A stretch of DNA of 47,519 nt, from positions 1-47,519 of the forward strand of contig JAEEXN010000012.1 in assembly GCA_016291595.1 (NCBI GenBank). Direction: 5' to 3'. Below the pieces are notes generated by a model. The model searched no databases. It saw nothing but the letters and a program-made list of their open reading frames with translations, and was not told the origin of the DNA. The number at the start of each line of letters is the position of its first letter. Within the stretch, counting starts at the first letter, position 1. A program made the translations under genes and the position numbers. The DNA comes from Prevotella sp. (GTDB taxonomy: Bacteria > Bacteroidota > Bacteroidia > Bacteroidales > Bacteroidaceae). This document shows positions 1 to 9,623 of this stretch, one piece after another.

Positions 1-84
1 CATAGGGGCAGGTTTCTTGTCCTTGCAGCCTACCAGGAAAAGAAGCATTCCTGATAATGCGAATAATATACTATTCCGTTTCAT
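1..84 (-). CDS. Partial lipoprotein (N-terminus only)
   Basis: The minus strand opens an ATG at 84 and stays open to the window edge (28 codons). The product starts MKRNSILFALSGMLLFLVGC and continues with Lys/Asp-rich residues. This is a short basic n-region, a hydrophobic stretch and a lipobox (LVGC, Cys20), so a signal-peptidase-II lipoprotein is expected. The start overlaps the last 14 bases of mazG in another frame, which suggests translational coupling in one operon. The mature domain lies outside the window, so no function can be assigned. Confidence 0.72.
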   Translation of the reverse strand, partial: MKRNSILFALSGMLLFLVGCKDKKPAPM

Positions 85-973
85 ATTTCTTAGCTTCATT
101 CCAAAGTTTATCCATTTCCTCTAATGTCATATCATTCAGCGACTTACCTTCCTTAATAGAATGCTGCTCAACATAATTGAAGCGCCGAATGAATTTTTGG
201 TTTGTATGCTCCAGGGCGTTATCCGGATTCAACTTATACAGCCGGGCGGCATTAATGACAGAGAAAAGAAAATCGCCCAGCTCATGCGTCGACCGCTCCT
301 TGTCTTCGCGCTGCAGCTCAGCCTCCAACTCGTCCAGCTCCTCGTGCACCTTTGCCCACACGTCTTCTTTCTTAGCCCAGTCGAAGCCAACGTTCCGGGC
401 CTTGTCTTGTATCCGATAAGCCTTGATCAGCGAGGGCAGAGCATCCGGTACGCCCGAAAGCACGGAGCGGTTTCCATCCTTTTCGCGCAGTTTGATCTGC
501 TCCCAATTCTGCAGCACTTGCTCAGAGGTTTTAGCCTGCTGGAATTGTGTTGTTCCAGACGAGTCTTTCTCCACATTCTTACCCCCCGCACTTTCAGCAA
601 AAAGTTGGAAGTCCGGATCGTCCAGGGGCAATGGTTTTCCCGCCCCTACCTGAGAGGGATGATAGACGTGGGGATGACGGAAAATAAGTTTGTCTGCTTG
701 CATGTTGCACACATCCGCGATGTCGAAGCTCTCCGTCTCGGAGCCAATAACCGAATAAAAAAGCACGTGCATCAGCACATCGCCCAATTCCTTACAGATA
801 TTGTGGGTGTCATTCTTTAAAAGTGCGTCGCACAATTCGAAGGTCTCCTCAATCGTATTAGGTCGCAGGCTCTCGTTAGTCTGTTTCTTGTCCCATGGGC
901 ATTTCACCCGCAACTGGTCGAGAACATCCATCAACCGGCCGAAAGCCTCAAGTTTCTCTTCTCTGGTATGCAT
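71..973 (-). CDS. mazG: Nucleoside triphosphate pyrophosphohydrolase MazG
   Basis: House-cleaning enzyme that hydrolyses NTPs and dNTPs to NMP and PPi in the cytoplasm. Two MazG domains are visible. The N-terminal one has EETFE at residues 42-46 with ELGD at 62-65. The C-terminal one has EELDE at 211-215 with ELGD at 231-234; these acidic clusters are the Mg-binding signature. At 300 aa it is longer than the roughly 263-aa E. coli enzyme. The surplus falls in a polar linker at about 108-150 between the domains. The ATG at 973 lies about 26 bases below a good TACCTTTG box. A lipoprotein gene overlaps its 3' end. Confidence 0.95.
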   Translation of the reverse strand: MHTREEKLEAFGRLMDVLDQLRVKCPWDKKQTNESLRPNTIEETFELCDALLKNDTHNICKELGDVLMHVLFYSVIGSETESFDIADVCNMQADKLIFRHPHVYHPSQVGAGKPLPLDDPDFQLFAESAGGKNVEKDSSGTTQFQQAKTSEQVLQNWEQIKLREKDGNRSVLSGVPDALPSLIKAYRIQDKARNVGFDWAKKEDVWAKVHEELDELEAELQREDKERSTHELGDFLFSVINAARLYKLNPDNALEHTNQKFIRRFNYVEQHSIKEGKSLNDMTLEEMDKLWNEAKKYETE

Positions 974-995
974 GATTCGTTTTTGATCTAAATCT

Positions 996-1268
996 TTGCA
1001 AAGGTATACAATTATTTTGAAAACTCCAAATTATCCGCTTGTCTTATTTGTACTTGGTGCTACCATCAAGACACTAACGGGCAAGTCATTGTGCAACCCG
1101 CAGGTGTTCAACGGCAAGTATGTCACCCTCACACGACGCGACGACGGAACCTACCGACCGAACTTCAAACCCATCAGGATCGGACCCAAGTTCAACGCCG
1201 TCAGCTTCGCCGTCAACGTGAGCAACGAACTGCTCTGGGCACTCGAGGGCCTGGTAGAGGAAGTGTGA
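996..1268 (+). pseudogene. 5'-truncated gene remnant of unknown family
   Basis: An open frame ends with a convincing-looking protein tail: residues about 28-90 contain GKYVTLTRRDDGTYRPNF and end VEEV. No ATG exists in the frame. The only upstream start is a TTG that lies inside the mazG promoter, and the first 25 or so residues are translated AT-rich promoter DNA. The base composition shifts to G+C-rich at about 1075, where coding-like sequence begins. The simplest reading is the 3' end of a gene whose start was lost by rearrangement. I do not recognise the family. It lies directly beside the long repeat arm. Confidence 0.45.
999..1029 (-). promoter_or_regulatory. mazG promoter (Bacteroidota type)
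   Basis: On the minus strand a TTG (1029-1027) is followed after 20 bases by TACCTTTG (1006-999), which matches the Bacteroidota sigma-ABfr consensus. The mazG ATG follows about 26 bases downstream. Confidence 0.75.
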
Positions 1269-1282
1269 ACCGAAAATATCAG

Positions 1283-1438
1283 ATATCAGTTATATCAGTT
1301 ATAATTTGAGGGTATGACTTGCCCTGAATCTCCCTTTTATTTATCTATAACTAATTAATAATCAATAAGTTATATATATATAATATAATAATAAAGAAAG
1401 AAGGGTACCCTTCGAAAACTAACTGATATAACTGATAT
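1283..1438. repeat. Paired 18-bp inverted repeats around an AT-rich core
   Basis: The 18-mer ATATCAGTTATATCAGTT at 1283-1300 recurs as its exact reverse complement at 1421-1438. Each arm is itself a near-duplicated ATCAGTTAT unit. The core is AT-rich, with a run of TA steps at 1370-1385, and contains a perfect 14-bp palindrome, GAAGGGTACCCTTC, at 1400-1413. The layout resembles a protein-binding or recombination site rather than a gene; no function is established. Confidence 0.7.
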
Positions 1439-1757
1439 TGTTATTGAAAAAATGTTAATTATCATCTAAAAAGCAGAATATCAATGATTTACGACATTAC
1501 AAAGAAAACTGCCCCCACCATGCCATGGCTGGGAAAGGGCACAGAATGTATCAAAATCCTGCTCTCGCAGGCCTCAAAAGACGTGCACCCCCCCCTTATT
1601 TTGATGTTTTCCACCCTATTTGGCACACATTTGAGCTGCGCAAAAATTCAATATTCCGAGCCCATTTGGCAGGAATTGTGTGGCATGGTGGCAAATTTGG
1701 TGGCCGATAGTAGCTCTAACAAAGGCCAACTGTCACATTTAGTGGAAGCAATTTGCA
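1366..1757 (+). repeat. Long inverted repeat, left arm
   Basis: Bases 1366-1460 are identical over 95 bp to the reverse complement of 47425-47519. Similarity continues with substitutions and small gaps to about 1757, matching the complement of about 47131-47424. Shared islands include GGCCTCAAAAGACGTGCA, TTTGAGCT and GGAATTGTG. Small open frames inside both arms share the peptide TFELRKNS, but I regard them as by-products of the repeat. The exact part may extend past the right window edge, so its true length is unknown. Confidence 0.85.
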
Positions 1758-1969
1758 GGGATTTCAGAGTTCACGACGAAGGCGAATTGAAGAAGCTGGA
1801 CGGACTTGCAACGGTTCCCCTGCGGTCGGCAGAAGAACTTTCCCTAAACGCCGAGCAATGCCCGGGAAAAGCAGAACAACCCTCTATGCAGCTATCAAAG
1901 ATAGCGGGGAACAGACCATCAGTCTTTTTGTCATAACCGCATGAAAGAGCAAATTATTTATCGTAGTTA
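1758..1969. other. Intergenic DNA without a supported gene
   Basis: This stretch lies between the repeat arm and the valS promoter. It is more G+C-rich than its flanks and carries overlapping short frames on the plus strand (for example one ending near 1936 and one near 1944). None has a credible start, and none matches a family I recognise. It may be a decayed gene segment. Nothing else was seen. Confidence 0.4.
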
Positions 1970-2000
1970 TTGTACAGTTGATTTTTTTTTAGTACCTTTG
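1970..2000 (+). promoter_or_regulatory. valS promoter
   Basis: TTG at 1970-1972, a 20-base spacer and TACCTTTG at 1993-2000 match the Bacteroidota consensus. This leaves a leader of about 50 bases before the valS ATG at 2058. Confidence 0.75.
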
Positions 2001-2057
2001 CATCGTTTTTTTTAAATAAGTACACAAAACAAGTATACGAAATACAAATTACAAACA

Positions 2058-4790
2058 ATGGAATTAGCAACAAAGTACGACCCGAAAGAGGTCGAGGCAA
2101 AATGGTATCAGTATTGGATTGATAACAAACTCTTCTCAAGTAAACCCGACGGCCGCGAGCCATACACAATAGTCATTCCGCCCCCCAACGTGACGGGCGT
2201 GCTCCACATGGGACACATGTTGAACAACACCATTCAAGACATCCTTGTACGCAGGGCTCGCATGGAGGGCAAGAATGCCTGCTGGGTGCCTGGCACAGAC
2301 CACGCATCGATTGCCACAGAGGCCAAGGTGGTAAAGAAACTGGCGCAGGACGGCATTAAGAAGAGCGACCTCACACGTGAGCAGTTCCTTGAGCATGCAT
2401 GGGACTGGACCCACGAGCACGGAGGCATCATCCTGAAACAGTTACGCCGCCTTGGAGCATCGTGCGACTGGGACCGTACGGCTTTCACAATGGACGAGAA
2501 GCGTTCGGAGAGCGTCATCAAAGTGTTTGTTGACCTCTACAACAAAGGACTTATCTACCGCGGACTCCGCATGGTGAACTGGGACCCGAAAGCCCAGACG
2601 GCTCTCTCGAACGAGGAAGTGATTTACAGAGAGGAGCACAGCCACCTTTTCCACCTGAAATATTATGTTGCCGACCTGCAGGAGCTGAACGACGAAGAGC
2701 AGCTTCGCGAGCAGGGCAACGTGATTCACAAGGATGAGAAGGGATTCTACGCCGTTGTGGCAACCACCCGTCCGGAAACTATCATGGGCGACACAGCCAT
2801 GTGTATCAACCCCAAAGACCCGAAGAACCAGTGGCTGAAGGGACATAAGGTGATTGTTCCACTTGTGGGCCGTGTGATTCCTGTCATCGAAGACAGATAT
2901 GTCGACATCGAGTTTGGTACGGGCTGTCTGAAGGTGACACCTGCCCACGACACCAACGACTATATGCTTGGCAAGACCCACAATCTGGACACCATCGACA
3001 TCTTCAACGCAGACGCTACGATCTCCGAGCAGAGCCCGCTATACGTAGGCATGGACCGTATGGAATGCCGCCAGCAGATTGCAAAAGACCTGAAAGAGGC
3101 CGGCCTGATGGAAAAGGTCGAGGATTACATGAACAAGGTAGGTTATTCCGAGCGTAACAGCGACACGGCTGTCGAGCCACGTCTCTGCATGCAATGGTTC
3201 CTTCGCATGCGTCATTTTGCCGACATCGCCCTGCCGCCCGTAATGAACGACGAGCTGAAATTCTATCCTCCCAAATACAAGACAACCTATAAGAACTGGC
3301 TGGAGAACATTCAGGACTGGTGTATCTCGCGCCAGCTGTGGTGGGGCCACCGCATCCCGGTGTACTACTTCTCAACCAACGACGGCTCTGAGAGCTACGT
3401 GGTGGCTGAGACCGCCGAGAAGGCCCTCGAGATGGCCCGCCAGCAGAGTGGTAACGAGGCCCTGCAGATGGACGACCTCCGCCAGGACGAGGATGCCCTC
3501 GACACGTGGTTCTCGTCGTGGTTGTGGCCGCTGAGCCTTTTCGACGGCATTAACAACCCCAATAACGAGGAGATTAACTATTATTATCCGACGTCAGTCC
3601 TCGTGACGGGTCCCGACATCATCTTCTTCTGGGTTGCCCGTATGATTATGGCTGGCTATGAATACAAGGGTGACATGCCGTTCCGGAACGTATACTTTAC
3701 AGGTATTGTGCGCGACAAACTGGGCCGTAAGATGTCGAAGAGCCTGGGTAACTCACCCGACCCCATTGAGCTGATCGACAAGTATGGTGCCGATGGCGTG
3801 CGTATGGGCATGATGCTCTCTGCTCCCGCCGGTAACGACATCCTGTTCGACGAGGCCCTCTGCGAGCAGGGACGTAACTTCAACAACAAGATTTGGAACG
3901 CGTTCCGCCTCGTAAAAGGATGGGAGGTAAAGGAGAATGAAGAGGATGCTGAGAATCCGGTATGCGCACTTGCTGTGGCTTGGTTCGACGCCAAACTGAA
4001 GCAGGCCAATTCCGAGATGGACGACCTGCTGAAGAAGTATCGCATCTCAGAGGCCCTGATGACTGTCTATAAGCTTTTCTGGGACGAGTTCTCCAGCTGG
4101 TACCTTGAGATGGTTAAGCCCGGCTATGTGGACGGTAAGGCGCAACCCGTAGACAAAAAGACTTACGATGCAACACTTCGTTTCTTCGATGTCCTGTTAA
4201 GAATGCTTCACCCCTTCATGCCATTTATCACAGAGGAGCTCTGGCAGGCCCTTTATGAGCGTCAGCTTGGCGAGAGCATTATGCGCGAGTGCCTGAAACT
4301 GGACGCCCCCACAGACGACGACAACCGCCTTGCCGCCGACATCGAGCAGGTGAAACAGATTGTGAGCGGAGTACGTATGGTACGCAGCCAAAAAAACATC
4401 GCTCCGAAGGAGAAACTCCAGCTTGCGGCTGTTGGCGAGAACCATTACGAGGCCTATAACAGTATGATTGCCAAGATGGCCAACCTTTCCACCATCGATG
4501 TGGTTGCTGAGAAAACAGCCGACTCTAGCTCATTCATGGTGGGCACTTATGAGTATGCCGTACCTCTGGGCGACCTGATTGACGTTGCAGCCGAAATAGA
4601 AAAGCAGGAAGCTCAGTTGAAGCACCTCGAAGGATTCCTGGCAGGCGTCATGAAAAAGCTCTCAAACGAGCGATTTGTGCAAAACGCGCCTCAGGCCGTT
4701 GTAGACCTGGAGCGTAAGAAGCAAAGCGACTCTGAGGAGAAGATTGCAGCCCTGAAGGAAAGTATTGCTGAACTAAAGAAAAAACAATGA
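2058..4790 (+). CDS. valS: Valyl-tRNA synthetase
   Basis: Class I aminoacyl-tRNA synthetase that charges tRNA-Val and edits mischarged threonine. The HIGH motif is HMGH at residues 50-53 within [12 protein letters not shown]. The KMSKS motif is exact at 558-562, and the [14 protein letters not shown] block of the catalytic core is present. The CP1 editing domain lies between. The last 70 or so residues are Lys/Glu-rich and fit the C-terminal coiled-coil arm that binds tRNA. Its 910 aa is a normal length. It heads an operon: its TGA overlaps the ATG of the clostripain-like gene. Start chosen at the ATG about 50 bases below the promoter. Confidence 0.98.
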   Translation: MELATKYDPKEVEAKWYQYWIDNKLFSSKPDGREPYTIVIPPPNVTGVLHMGHMLNNTIQDILVRRARMEGKNACWVPGTDHASIATEAKVVKKLAQDGIKKSDLTREQFLEHAWDWTHEHGGIILKQLRRLGASCDWDRTAFTMDEKRSESVIKVFVDLYNKGLIYRGLRMVNWDPKAQTALSNEEVIYREEHSHLFHLKYYVADLQELNDEEQLREQGNVIHKDEKGFYAVVATTRPETIMGDTAMCINPKDPKNQWLKGHKVIVPLVGRVIPVIEDRYVDIEFGTGCLKVTPAHDTNDYMLGKTHNLDTIDIFNADATISEQSPLYVGMDRMECRQQIAKDLKEAGLMEKVEDYMNKVGYSERNSDTAVEPRLCMQWFLRMRHFADIALPPVMNDELKFYPPKYKTTYKNWLENIQDWCISRQLWWGHRIPVYYFSTNDGSESYVVAETAEKALEMARQQSGNEALQMDDLRQDEDALDTWFSSWLWPLSLFDGINNPNNEEINYYYPTSVLVTGPDIIFFWVARMIMAGYEYKGDMPFRNVYFTGIVRDKLGRKMSKSLGNSPDPIELIDKYGADGVRMGMMLSAPAGNDILFDEALCEQGRNFNNKIWNAFRLVKGWEVKENEEDAENPVCALAVAWFDAKLKQANSEMDDLLKKYRISEALMTVYKLFWDEFSSWYLEMVKPGYVDGKAQPVDKKTYDATLRFFDVLLRMLHPFMPFITEELWQALYERQLGESIMRECLKLDAPTDDDNRLAADIEQVKQIVSGVRMVRSQKNIAPKEKLQLAAVGENHYEAYNSMIAKMANLSTIDVVAEKTADSSSFMVGTYEYAVPLGDLIDVAAEIEKQEAQLKHLEGFLAGVMKKLSNERFVQNAPQAVVDLERKKQSDSEEKIAALKESIAELKKKQ

Positions 4791-6022
4791 GAACCAAACT
4801 TACATGGCTCTTTAGTCTGATTGCCATCATGATGGTGGCCTTCACCTCTTGTAGCGGCGAGTCTGAGGATATTGAGGATATCAACAAACAAACCATCCTC
4901 ATCTTCATGCCTTGGTCGGGGAATCTTTATGAAACCTTCCAAGAGAACCTTGACTCCATCGAGAGTGCCATTGTGGCCAACAAGGGACTCACGAACACAA
5001 GAGTGATGCTTTTCCTCAGCGGGAGCACTCAAGGCTCGGAATTAAGTGAAATCGTCTACCGCAAAGACACCAAGACTTGTGAGCGTATCGCGTTGAAACA
5101 GTATTCCGGAGCAGACTACACCACAGCCGAAGGGATTGCGGATATTCTGAACGAGGTGAAAAGCCATGCGGAGGCGCTGAACTATGCCATGATAATTGGC
5201 TGTCACGGAACAGGATGGACCTACAAAGACGCCTGGATAAACTATCCTTTCAGAGCTCCAAGATTACGCACGGCGACGGCAGCTGAGGAGAAGGATCCGG
5301 AGATGTCCACCCGTTTTTACGGAGCTACAGAGAACCCCACATTTGAGACCGACATCAGCGAGTTGGCTAAAGGAATCGCAAGCGTAGGCATCAAAATGCA
5401 GTATATCTTGTTTGATGATTGTTACATGGGCAATATCGAAACGGCATACGAGCTGAGACAAGTCACCAACTTCCTCATAGCCTCTACTAGCGAAGTGATG
5501 AGGATAGGTATGCCCTACAAAACGATGTGGAACAGCCTGTGCTCGACTACACCCAATTACACAAATGCCGCGAATGCGTTTCTGACATTCTATAAGAACT
5601 ATACTTCTGCGGCTGGCGTACCTTTGCATTACGGAACGCTGTCCGTTATAGACTGCCGTGAGATGGACAAGGTTGCTGAGATTATGAAAGATATTAACAA
5701 GTCGTCCGCATTCGACGAGAACCGGCGGGATAACATCCAGCGGCTCGACGGATTCAACCCCGTGCTATTCTACGACTTCGTGGATTATGTAGAGAGCTTC
5801 TGTGAAGACCCGCTTTTGCTGGAGAAGATGAAAAAAGAGGTGAATACCCTTGTCAGGACGACAGTATCTACCGACAGTCTGTATACCGATCTGCGCGTGA
5901 TCGCAGGCATGAGGTTCCTGGTGCCTGAGACTAATTGCGGTATTACCGTCAGCGACCCCAGTATCCATCCGGTAGCACAGAAGTCCCATACGCGCACGTC
6001 GTGGTACCAGGCAACACATTAA
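4787..6022 (+). CDS. Clostripain-family (C11) cysteine protease lipoprotein
   Basis: The N-terminus is a lipoprotein signal ending FTSC (Cys22), so the protein should be anchored in a membrane. The peptidase C11 core is visible: beta strands [13 protein letters not shown], the catalytic histidine in IIGCHGTGW (His140), and the catalytic cysteine in LFDDCYMGN (Cys212). C11 enzymes cleave after Arg or Lys and often self-process. The ATG overlaps the valS stop (ATGA at 4787-4790), so it is probably translationally coupled. Nothing ties its role to valS or to the his genes below it. Substrate unknown; family assignment firm. Confidence 0.88.
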   Translation: MRTKLTWLFSLIAIMMVAFTSCSGESEDIEDINKQTILIFMPWSGNLYETFQENLDSIESAIVANKGLTNTRVMLFLSGSTQGSELSEIVYRKDTKTCERIALKQYSGADYTTAEGIADILNEVKSHAEALNYAMIIGCHGTGWTYKDAWINYPFRAPRLRTATAAEEKDPEMSTRFYGATENPTFETDISELAKGIASVGIKMQYILFDDCYMGNIETAYELRQVTNFLIASTSEVMRIGMPYKTMWNSLCSTTPNYTNAANAFLTFYKNYTSAAGVPLHYGTLSVIDCREMDKVAEIMKDINKSSAFDENRRDNIQRLDGFNPVLFYDFVDYVESFCEDPLLLEKMKKEVNTLVRTTVSTDSLYTDLRVIAGMRFLVPETNCGITVSDPSIHPVAQKSHTRTSWYQATH

Positions 6023-6055
6023 CTCACTAAAACTTACGGAAGACTAAGGAAAAAG

Positions 6056-6685
6056 ATGAACGTAGCAATCGTCAAATATAACGCAGGAAACATTTACTCT
6101 GTGGTAAACGCATTAAGGCGTATCGGCATAGAGCCGAGGCTGACAGATAATGCCGAGGAGTTGATGAGGGCCGACCGCGTTCTCTTCCCAGGACAAGGAG
6201 AGGCACGAGGAGCAATGGACTACCTGATTGCCCATCGCCTTGACAAAGTGATACGCGATTTGCGCCAGCCTGTACTCGGTATCTGCGTAGGCCAGCAATT
6301 ACTCTGTCGCCATTCAGAAGAAGGTGATACGGATTGCATCGGTATTTTTGACGCAGACGTGAAGCGTTTCCAGCCGACACGCCACGAGGACAAAGTTCCA
6401 TGTATGGGTTGGAACAAACTGCACGACACGAAATCGCCACTTATGAAAGGGATTGAGGATCAGTTTGTCTACTTTGTGCATAGCTATTATGTGCCGTTGT
6501 GCGCCGAGACCATTGCTACGGCCGACTATATCCAGCCCTACTCTGCCGCCTTACACAAAGATAATTTCTATGCGTGTCAGTTCCATCCTGAGAAATCCGG
6601 GAATGTGGGTGCAACCATCATCCGCAACTTCATAGAACTCAGCGACACACATGAGTACCAACACACAAAAGTATTTGATTTATGA
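6056..6685 (+). CDS. hisH: Imidazole glycerol phosphate synthase, glutamine amidotransferase subunit
   Basis: Supplies ammonia from glutamine to HisF in histidine biosynthesis. The class I amidotransferase triad is visible: the nucleophile in GICVGQQLL (Cys77) and the His177/Glu179 pair in CQFHPEKSG. FPGQGEARGAM forms the oxyanion region. The nucleophile motif deviates slightly from the common GICLGMQLL. A short polar tail (about 195-209) follows the usual end. Its stop overlaps the hisA ATG, and it lies 33 bases below the protease gene, so it is likely in the valS-led transcript. Confidence 0.96.
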   Translation: MNVAIVKYNAGNIYSVVNALRRIGIEPRLTDNAEELMRADRVLFPGQGEARGAMDYLIAHRLDKVIRDLRQPVLGICVGQQLLCRHSEEGDTDCIGIFDADVKRFQPTRHEDKVPCMGWNKLHDTKSPLMKGIEDQFVYFVHSYYVPLCAETIATADYIQPYSAALHKDNFYACQFHPEKSGNVGATIIRNFIELSDTHEYQHTKVFDL

Positions 6686-7392
6686 TAGAGCTTATACCCG
6701 CCATAGATATCATTCAAGGCCAATGTGTCCGTCTTACCAAGGGTGACTATAGCCAAACGAAGGTCTATAGCACAAACCCTGTGGATGTGGCACGAGAGTT
6801 TGAGCGATTAGGATTCAAGCGCCTGCATGTTGTCGACCTCGACGGAGCCAAGTCGAGACACATTGTCAACGAGGAAGTGCTCCGCTCCATTACTACAAAC
6901 ACGAACCTGGTTGTAGATTTCGGCGGAGGAATCAAGACTCAAGAGGACATTGAGAAAGCTTTCGACGCAGGAGCCTCTATGGTCACCGTGGGCAGCATAG
7001 CAGTTACAGAGCCAGAGCTCTTTTATGAATGGCTTGACAAATACGGAGCTCATCGCATGATTTTAGGTGCTGACGTGCGCAATGGAAAGATTAGCATCAA
7101 CGGATGGAAGGATGACTCGGAAATGGATTTGCTTCCGTTCTTAAAGGGCTTTATTGACAAAGGCGTACGTAATGTGCTGTGCACAGAAATATCGAAAGAC
7201 GGAACCCTGCAGGGGCCTGCCATCGAATTATACAAAGAAGTGATGGCAGCCTATCCCGATTTGCATTTGATAGCAAGCGGAGGTGTTTCGTCAACAGAGG
7301 ACATCTTCGAACTGGAACGTGCAGGAATACCTGCTGTCGTTTTCGGAAAAGCCTTCTACGAAGGGAAAATTGACACCGGGAAATTGTTATGA
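6682..7392 (+). CDS. hisA: ProFAR isomerase (HisA)
   Basis: Converts ProFAR to PRFAR in histidine biosynthesis. It is a TIM barrel of 236 aa, the normal length. The catalytic aspartates are Asp9 in [10 protein letters not shown] and Asp131 in ILGADVRNG. The phosphate-binding loops VDFGGGIKT and IASGGVSS mark the two half-barrels. ATGA overlaps link it to hisH upstream (6682-6685) and hisF downstream (7389-7392), giving tightly coupled translation of consecutive pathway enzymes. Confidence 0.97.
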   Translation: MIELIPAIDIIQGQCVRLTKGDYSQTKVYSTNPVDVAREFERLGFKRLHVVDLDGAKSRHIVNEEVLRSITTNTNLVVDFGGGIKTQEDIEKAFDAGASMVTVGSIAVTEPELFYEWLDKYGAHRMILGADVRNGKISINGWKDDSEMDLLPFLKGFIDKGVRNVLCTEISKDGTLQGPAIELYKEVMAAYPDLHLIASGGVSSTEDIFELERAGIPAVVFGKAFYEGKIDTGKLL

Positions 7393-8150
7393 AAGGATTA
7401 GCAAAACGCATCGTTCCCTGTCTTGATGTAAAAGACGGAGAAACCGTAAAGGGAACCAACTTCGTGAACCTGCGCAAGGCTGGCGATCCCGTGGAATTGG
7501 GCAAAGCCTACAGCGAGGCAGGTGCCGATGAGCTCGTGTTTCTCGATATCACAGCCTCGTTTGAAGGACGAAAGACTTTCACCGAGATGGTGACGCGCGT
7601 AGCAGCGGAGATCAACATTCCCTTTACCGTAGGCGGAGGTATTAACGAATTGGCAGACGTTGAGCGGCTGCTCTACGCCGGTGCCGACAAAGTGAGCGTG
7701 AACTCAGCCGCCATTCGCAGGCCGGAACTCATCAACGAGATAACGACGCGCTTCGGCTCACAAGTATGTGTGTGTGCCATTGACGCCAGACTCGACGACG
7801 ACGGATGGTATTGCTATGTGAAAGGAGGTCGTGAGCGTGTTGAGCTCAAGCTTTTCGAATGGGCTCATGAGGTGGAAGACCGTGGAGCCGGTGAGATTCT
7901 ATTCACGAGTATGAACCACGACGGGACAAAAAACGGCTATGCCAATGAGGCTTTGGCACGTCTGAGCGAAGAACTCTCTATTCCCATTATTGCAAGTGGC
8001 GGAGCTGGGACAAAAGAGCATTTTCGGGATGTGTTCAAAATAGGTAAGGCTGATGCAGCCTTGGCTGCCAGCGTATTCCATTTTGGAGAGATTCCTATTC
8101 CCGAGCTTAAGAGTTATCTCCTGAACGAGGGAATTTATGTAAGAGTATAA
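7389..8150 (+). CDS. hisF: Imidazole glycerol phosphate synthase, cyclase subunit
   Basis: Cyclises PRFAR with HisH-derived ammonia to imidazole glycerol phosphate and AICAR. It is a TIM barrel of 253 aa. The catalytic pair is Asp13 in VPCLDVKDG and Asp132 in [12 protein letters not shown]. The phosphate loops TVGGGI and [11 protein letters not shown] are present. It is paired with hisH in the same operon as expected for the heterodimer, and its ATG overlaps the hisA stop. Confidence 0.97.
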   Translation: MKGLAKRIVPCLDVKDGETVKGTNFVNLRKAGDPVELGKAYSEAGADELVFLDITASFEGRKTFTEMVTRVAAEINIPFTVGGGINELADVERLLYAGADKVSVNSAAIRRPELINEITTRFGSQVCVCAIDARLDDDGWYCYVKGGRERVELKLFEWAHEVEDRGAGEILFTSMNHDGTKNGYANEALARLSEELSIPIIASGGAGTKEHFRDVFKIGKADAALAASVFHFGEIPIPELKSYLLNEGIYVRV

Positions 8151-8205
8151 GATGATTCCAGAAAAAGTTCGATTAGAGCATCTGGATACAACATAAAGAA
8201 CATTG

Positions 8206-8862
8206 ATGAATAAAATGAATATAGACTTCAACAAATTAGGAGGACTTGTACCTGCCATCATTCAAGACGCTGACACGAAGAATGTTTTGATGTTAGGCTT
8301 CATGAATCAAGAAGCTCTCGACAAGACCTTGTCTACGGGAAAGGTGACTTTCTGGAGCCGTTCGAGGAAGTGCTTATGGACAAAAGGTGAGACCTCTGGA
8401 AACTATCTGAACTTAGTAGACATCAAAAATGATTGTGACAACGATACTCTCCTTGTACAGGTTCATCCTGTAGGACCTGTCTGCCATACGGGAACTGACA
8501 CCTGCTGGGGCGAGGAAAACGAAGGGAATCCCCTGCTCTTTCTTTCCCATTTGCAAGACTTTATTGAAAAGCGCCATGAGGAGATGCCTGAAGGTTCGTA
8601 CACGACAAAACTCTTCAAAGAGGGTGTGAACAAAATTGCCCAGAAAGTGGGTGAGGAATCGTTGGAAACAGTCATTGAGGCATGCAATGGAACTAATGAC
8701 AAACTGGTATACGAGGCAGGCGATTTACTCTATCATCTGCTGGTGCTTCTCACAAGCAAGGGAATGCGCATTGAGGCTATTGCCACAGAATTACAAAAGC
8801 GCCATGATCCCGATTGGGATAAAAAGCGTCGGCTGGCAAAGTCGAGAGGAGAAATGAAATAA
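8206..8862 (+). CDS. hisIE: Bifunctional phosphoribosyl-AMP cyclohydrolase / phosphoribosyl-ATP pyrophosphatase
   Basis: Fusion enzyme for the second and third steps of histidine biosynthesis. The N-terminal HisI domain carries the FWSRSRKCLWTKGETSGN block and the metal-binding motif with NDCDND and CHTGTDTCW. The C-terminal HisE domain has KVGEESLETVIEA and YEAGDLLYH acidic helices. Start chosen at the ATG at 8206; the in-frame TTG just upstream (8203) is less likely, and an ATG at 8215 is also possible. It is separated from hisF by 55 bases with no clear promoter. hisG, hisD, hisC and hisB are not in this window. Confidence 0.95.
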   Translation: MNKMNIDFNKLGGLVPAIIQDADTKNVLMLGFMNQEALDKTLSTGKVTFWSRSRKCLWTKGETSGNYLNLVDIKNDCDNDTLLVQVHPVGPVCHTGTDTCWGEENEGNPLLFLSHLQDFIEKRHEEMPEGSYTTKLFKEGVNKIAQKVGEESLETVIEACNGTNDKLVYEAGDLLYHLLVLLTSKGMRIEAIATELQKRHDPDWDKKRRLAKSRGEMK

Positions 8863-8896
8863 GGAAGTTGAATGCAAAAGAACCGAAAACAAGTAT

Positions 8897-9604
8897 ATGC
8901 TGATAGACTACCAAAACGTAAAAGTTTACCAAGAGGATGAATGTGTTCTCGAAGAGGTGAACTTCCATGCCGACGAGGGCGAGTTTATATATATTATAGG
9001 TAAGGTGGGCTCGGGTAAAAGCTCGCTACTGAAAACTATGTATTGCGAACTGGACATTGAAGAGGCCGACAAGGCAGAGGTGTTGGGCAGGAATCTGATG
9101 GAGCTGCGCCGTAGGGAAATTCCCGCATTACGTAAGGAAATGGGAATCATCTTCCAGGACTTCCAGCTGTTGCACGACAGAAGTGTCGAGAAAAACATGA
9201 AGTTTGTGTTGATGGCAACAGGATGGAAAAACAAAACAGAGATCTACGAACGTATTGACGAGGTTCTTGAGGCAGTTGGAATGAGCAATAAGAAACAAAA
9301 AATGCCCCATGAGCTCTCTGGTGGTGAACAACAGCGTGTTGCTATTGCCCGTGCTATTCTCAACAAGCCCAAGATTATCATTGCCGACGAGCCCACAGGT
9401 AATCTCGACCCTGAAACAGCCTCGAGTATCGTGGGTTTGCTCAAACAAATCAGCATGAGCGGAACAGCTGTTGTCATGACAACACACAACATACCCATGC
9501 TGGACATGTTTCCGGGAATCGTGTACCGTTGTAAGAATGGTCATATTACCGATGTTACAAAAGACTATACGAAACTCGATTTATCAGAAGAAGCAGAAGA
9601 TTAA
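8897..9604 (+). CDS. FtsE-like ABC transporter ATP-binding protein
   Basis: Single ABC ATPase domain of 235 aa. Walker A is GKVGSGKS (residues 35-42), the signature is [15 protein letters not shown], Walker B is [13 protein letters not shown], and the switch histidine is in TTHN. The sequence is closest in style to FtsE/LolD-type ATPases, which drive FtsX (peptidoglycan hydrolase activation at the septum) or lipoprotein release. No permease is adjacent, so the partner must be encoded elsewhere and the FtsE name is tentative. It is placed 34 bases after hisIE and 19 before lysC, probably co-transcribed with both. Confidence 0.88.
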   Translation: MLIDYQNVKVYQEDECVLEEVNFHADEGEFIYIIGKVGSGKSSLLKTMYCELDIEEADKAEVLGRNLMELRRREIPALRKEMGIIFQDFQLLHDRSVEKNMKFVLMATGWKNKTEIYERIDEVLEAVGMSNKKQKMPHELSGGEQQRVAIARAILNKPKIIIADEPTGNLDPETASSIVGLLKQISMSGTAVVMTTHNIPMLDMFPGIVYRCKNGHITDVTKDYTKLDLSEEAED

Positions 9605-9623
9605 TAAAATAATATAGAAGACT

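Noticed and set aside
161..820. 219-codon plus-strand frame opposite mazG
   Set aside because: It lies wholly antisense to a gene with clear MazG motifs, has no family features, and is a by-product of mazG codon usage.
1484..1936. 150-codon frame over the left repeat arm and beyond
   Set aside because: Its first half is repeat DNA shared with the right arm in a different frame context, there is no promoter or family resemblance, and other overlapping frames are equally open.
2442..2981. 179-codon minus-strand frame inside valS
   Set aside because: Antisense to the catalytic core of valyl-tRNA synthetase; no independent signals.
8151..8205. Possible promoter or attenuator between hisF and hisIE
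   Set aside because: Checked for a TAnnTTTG box, a His-rich leader peptide and a hairpin; none is present.
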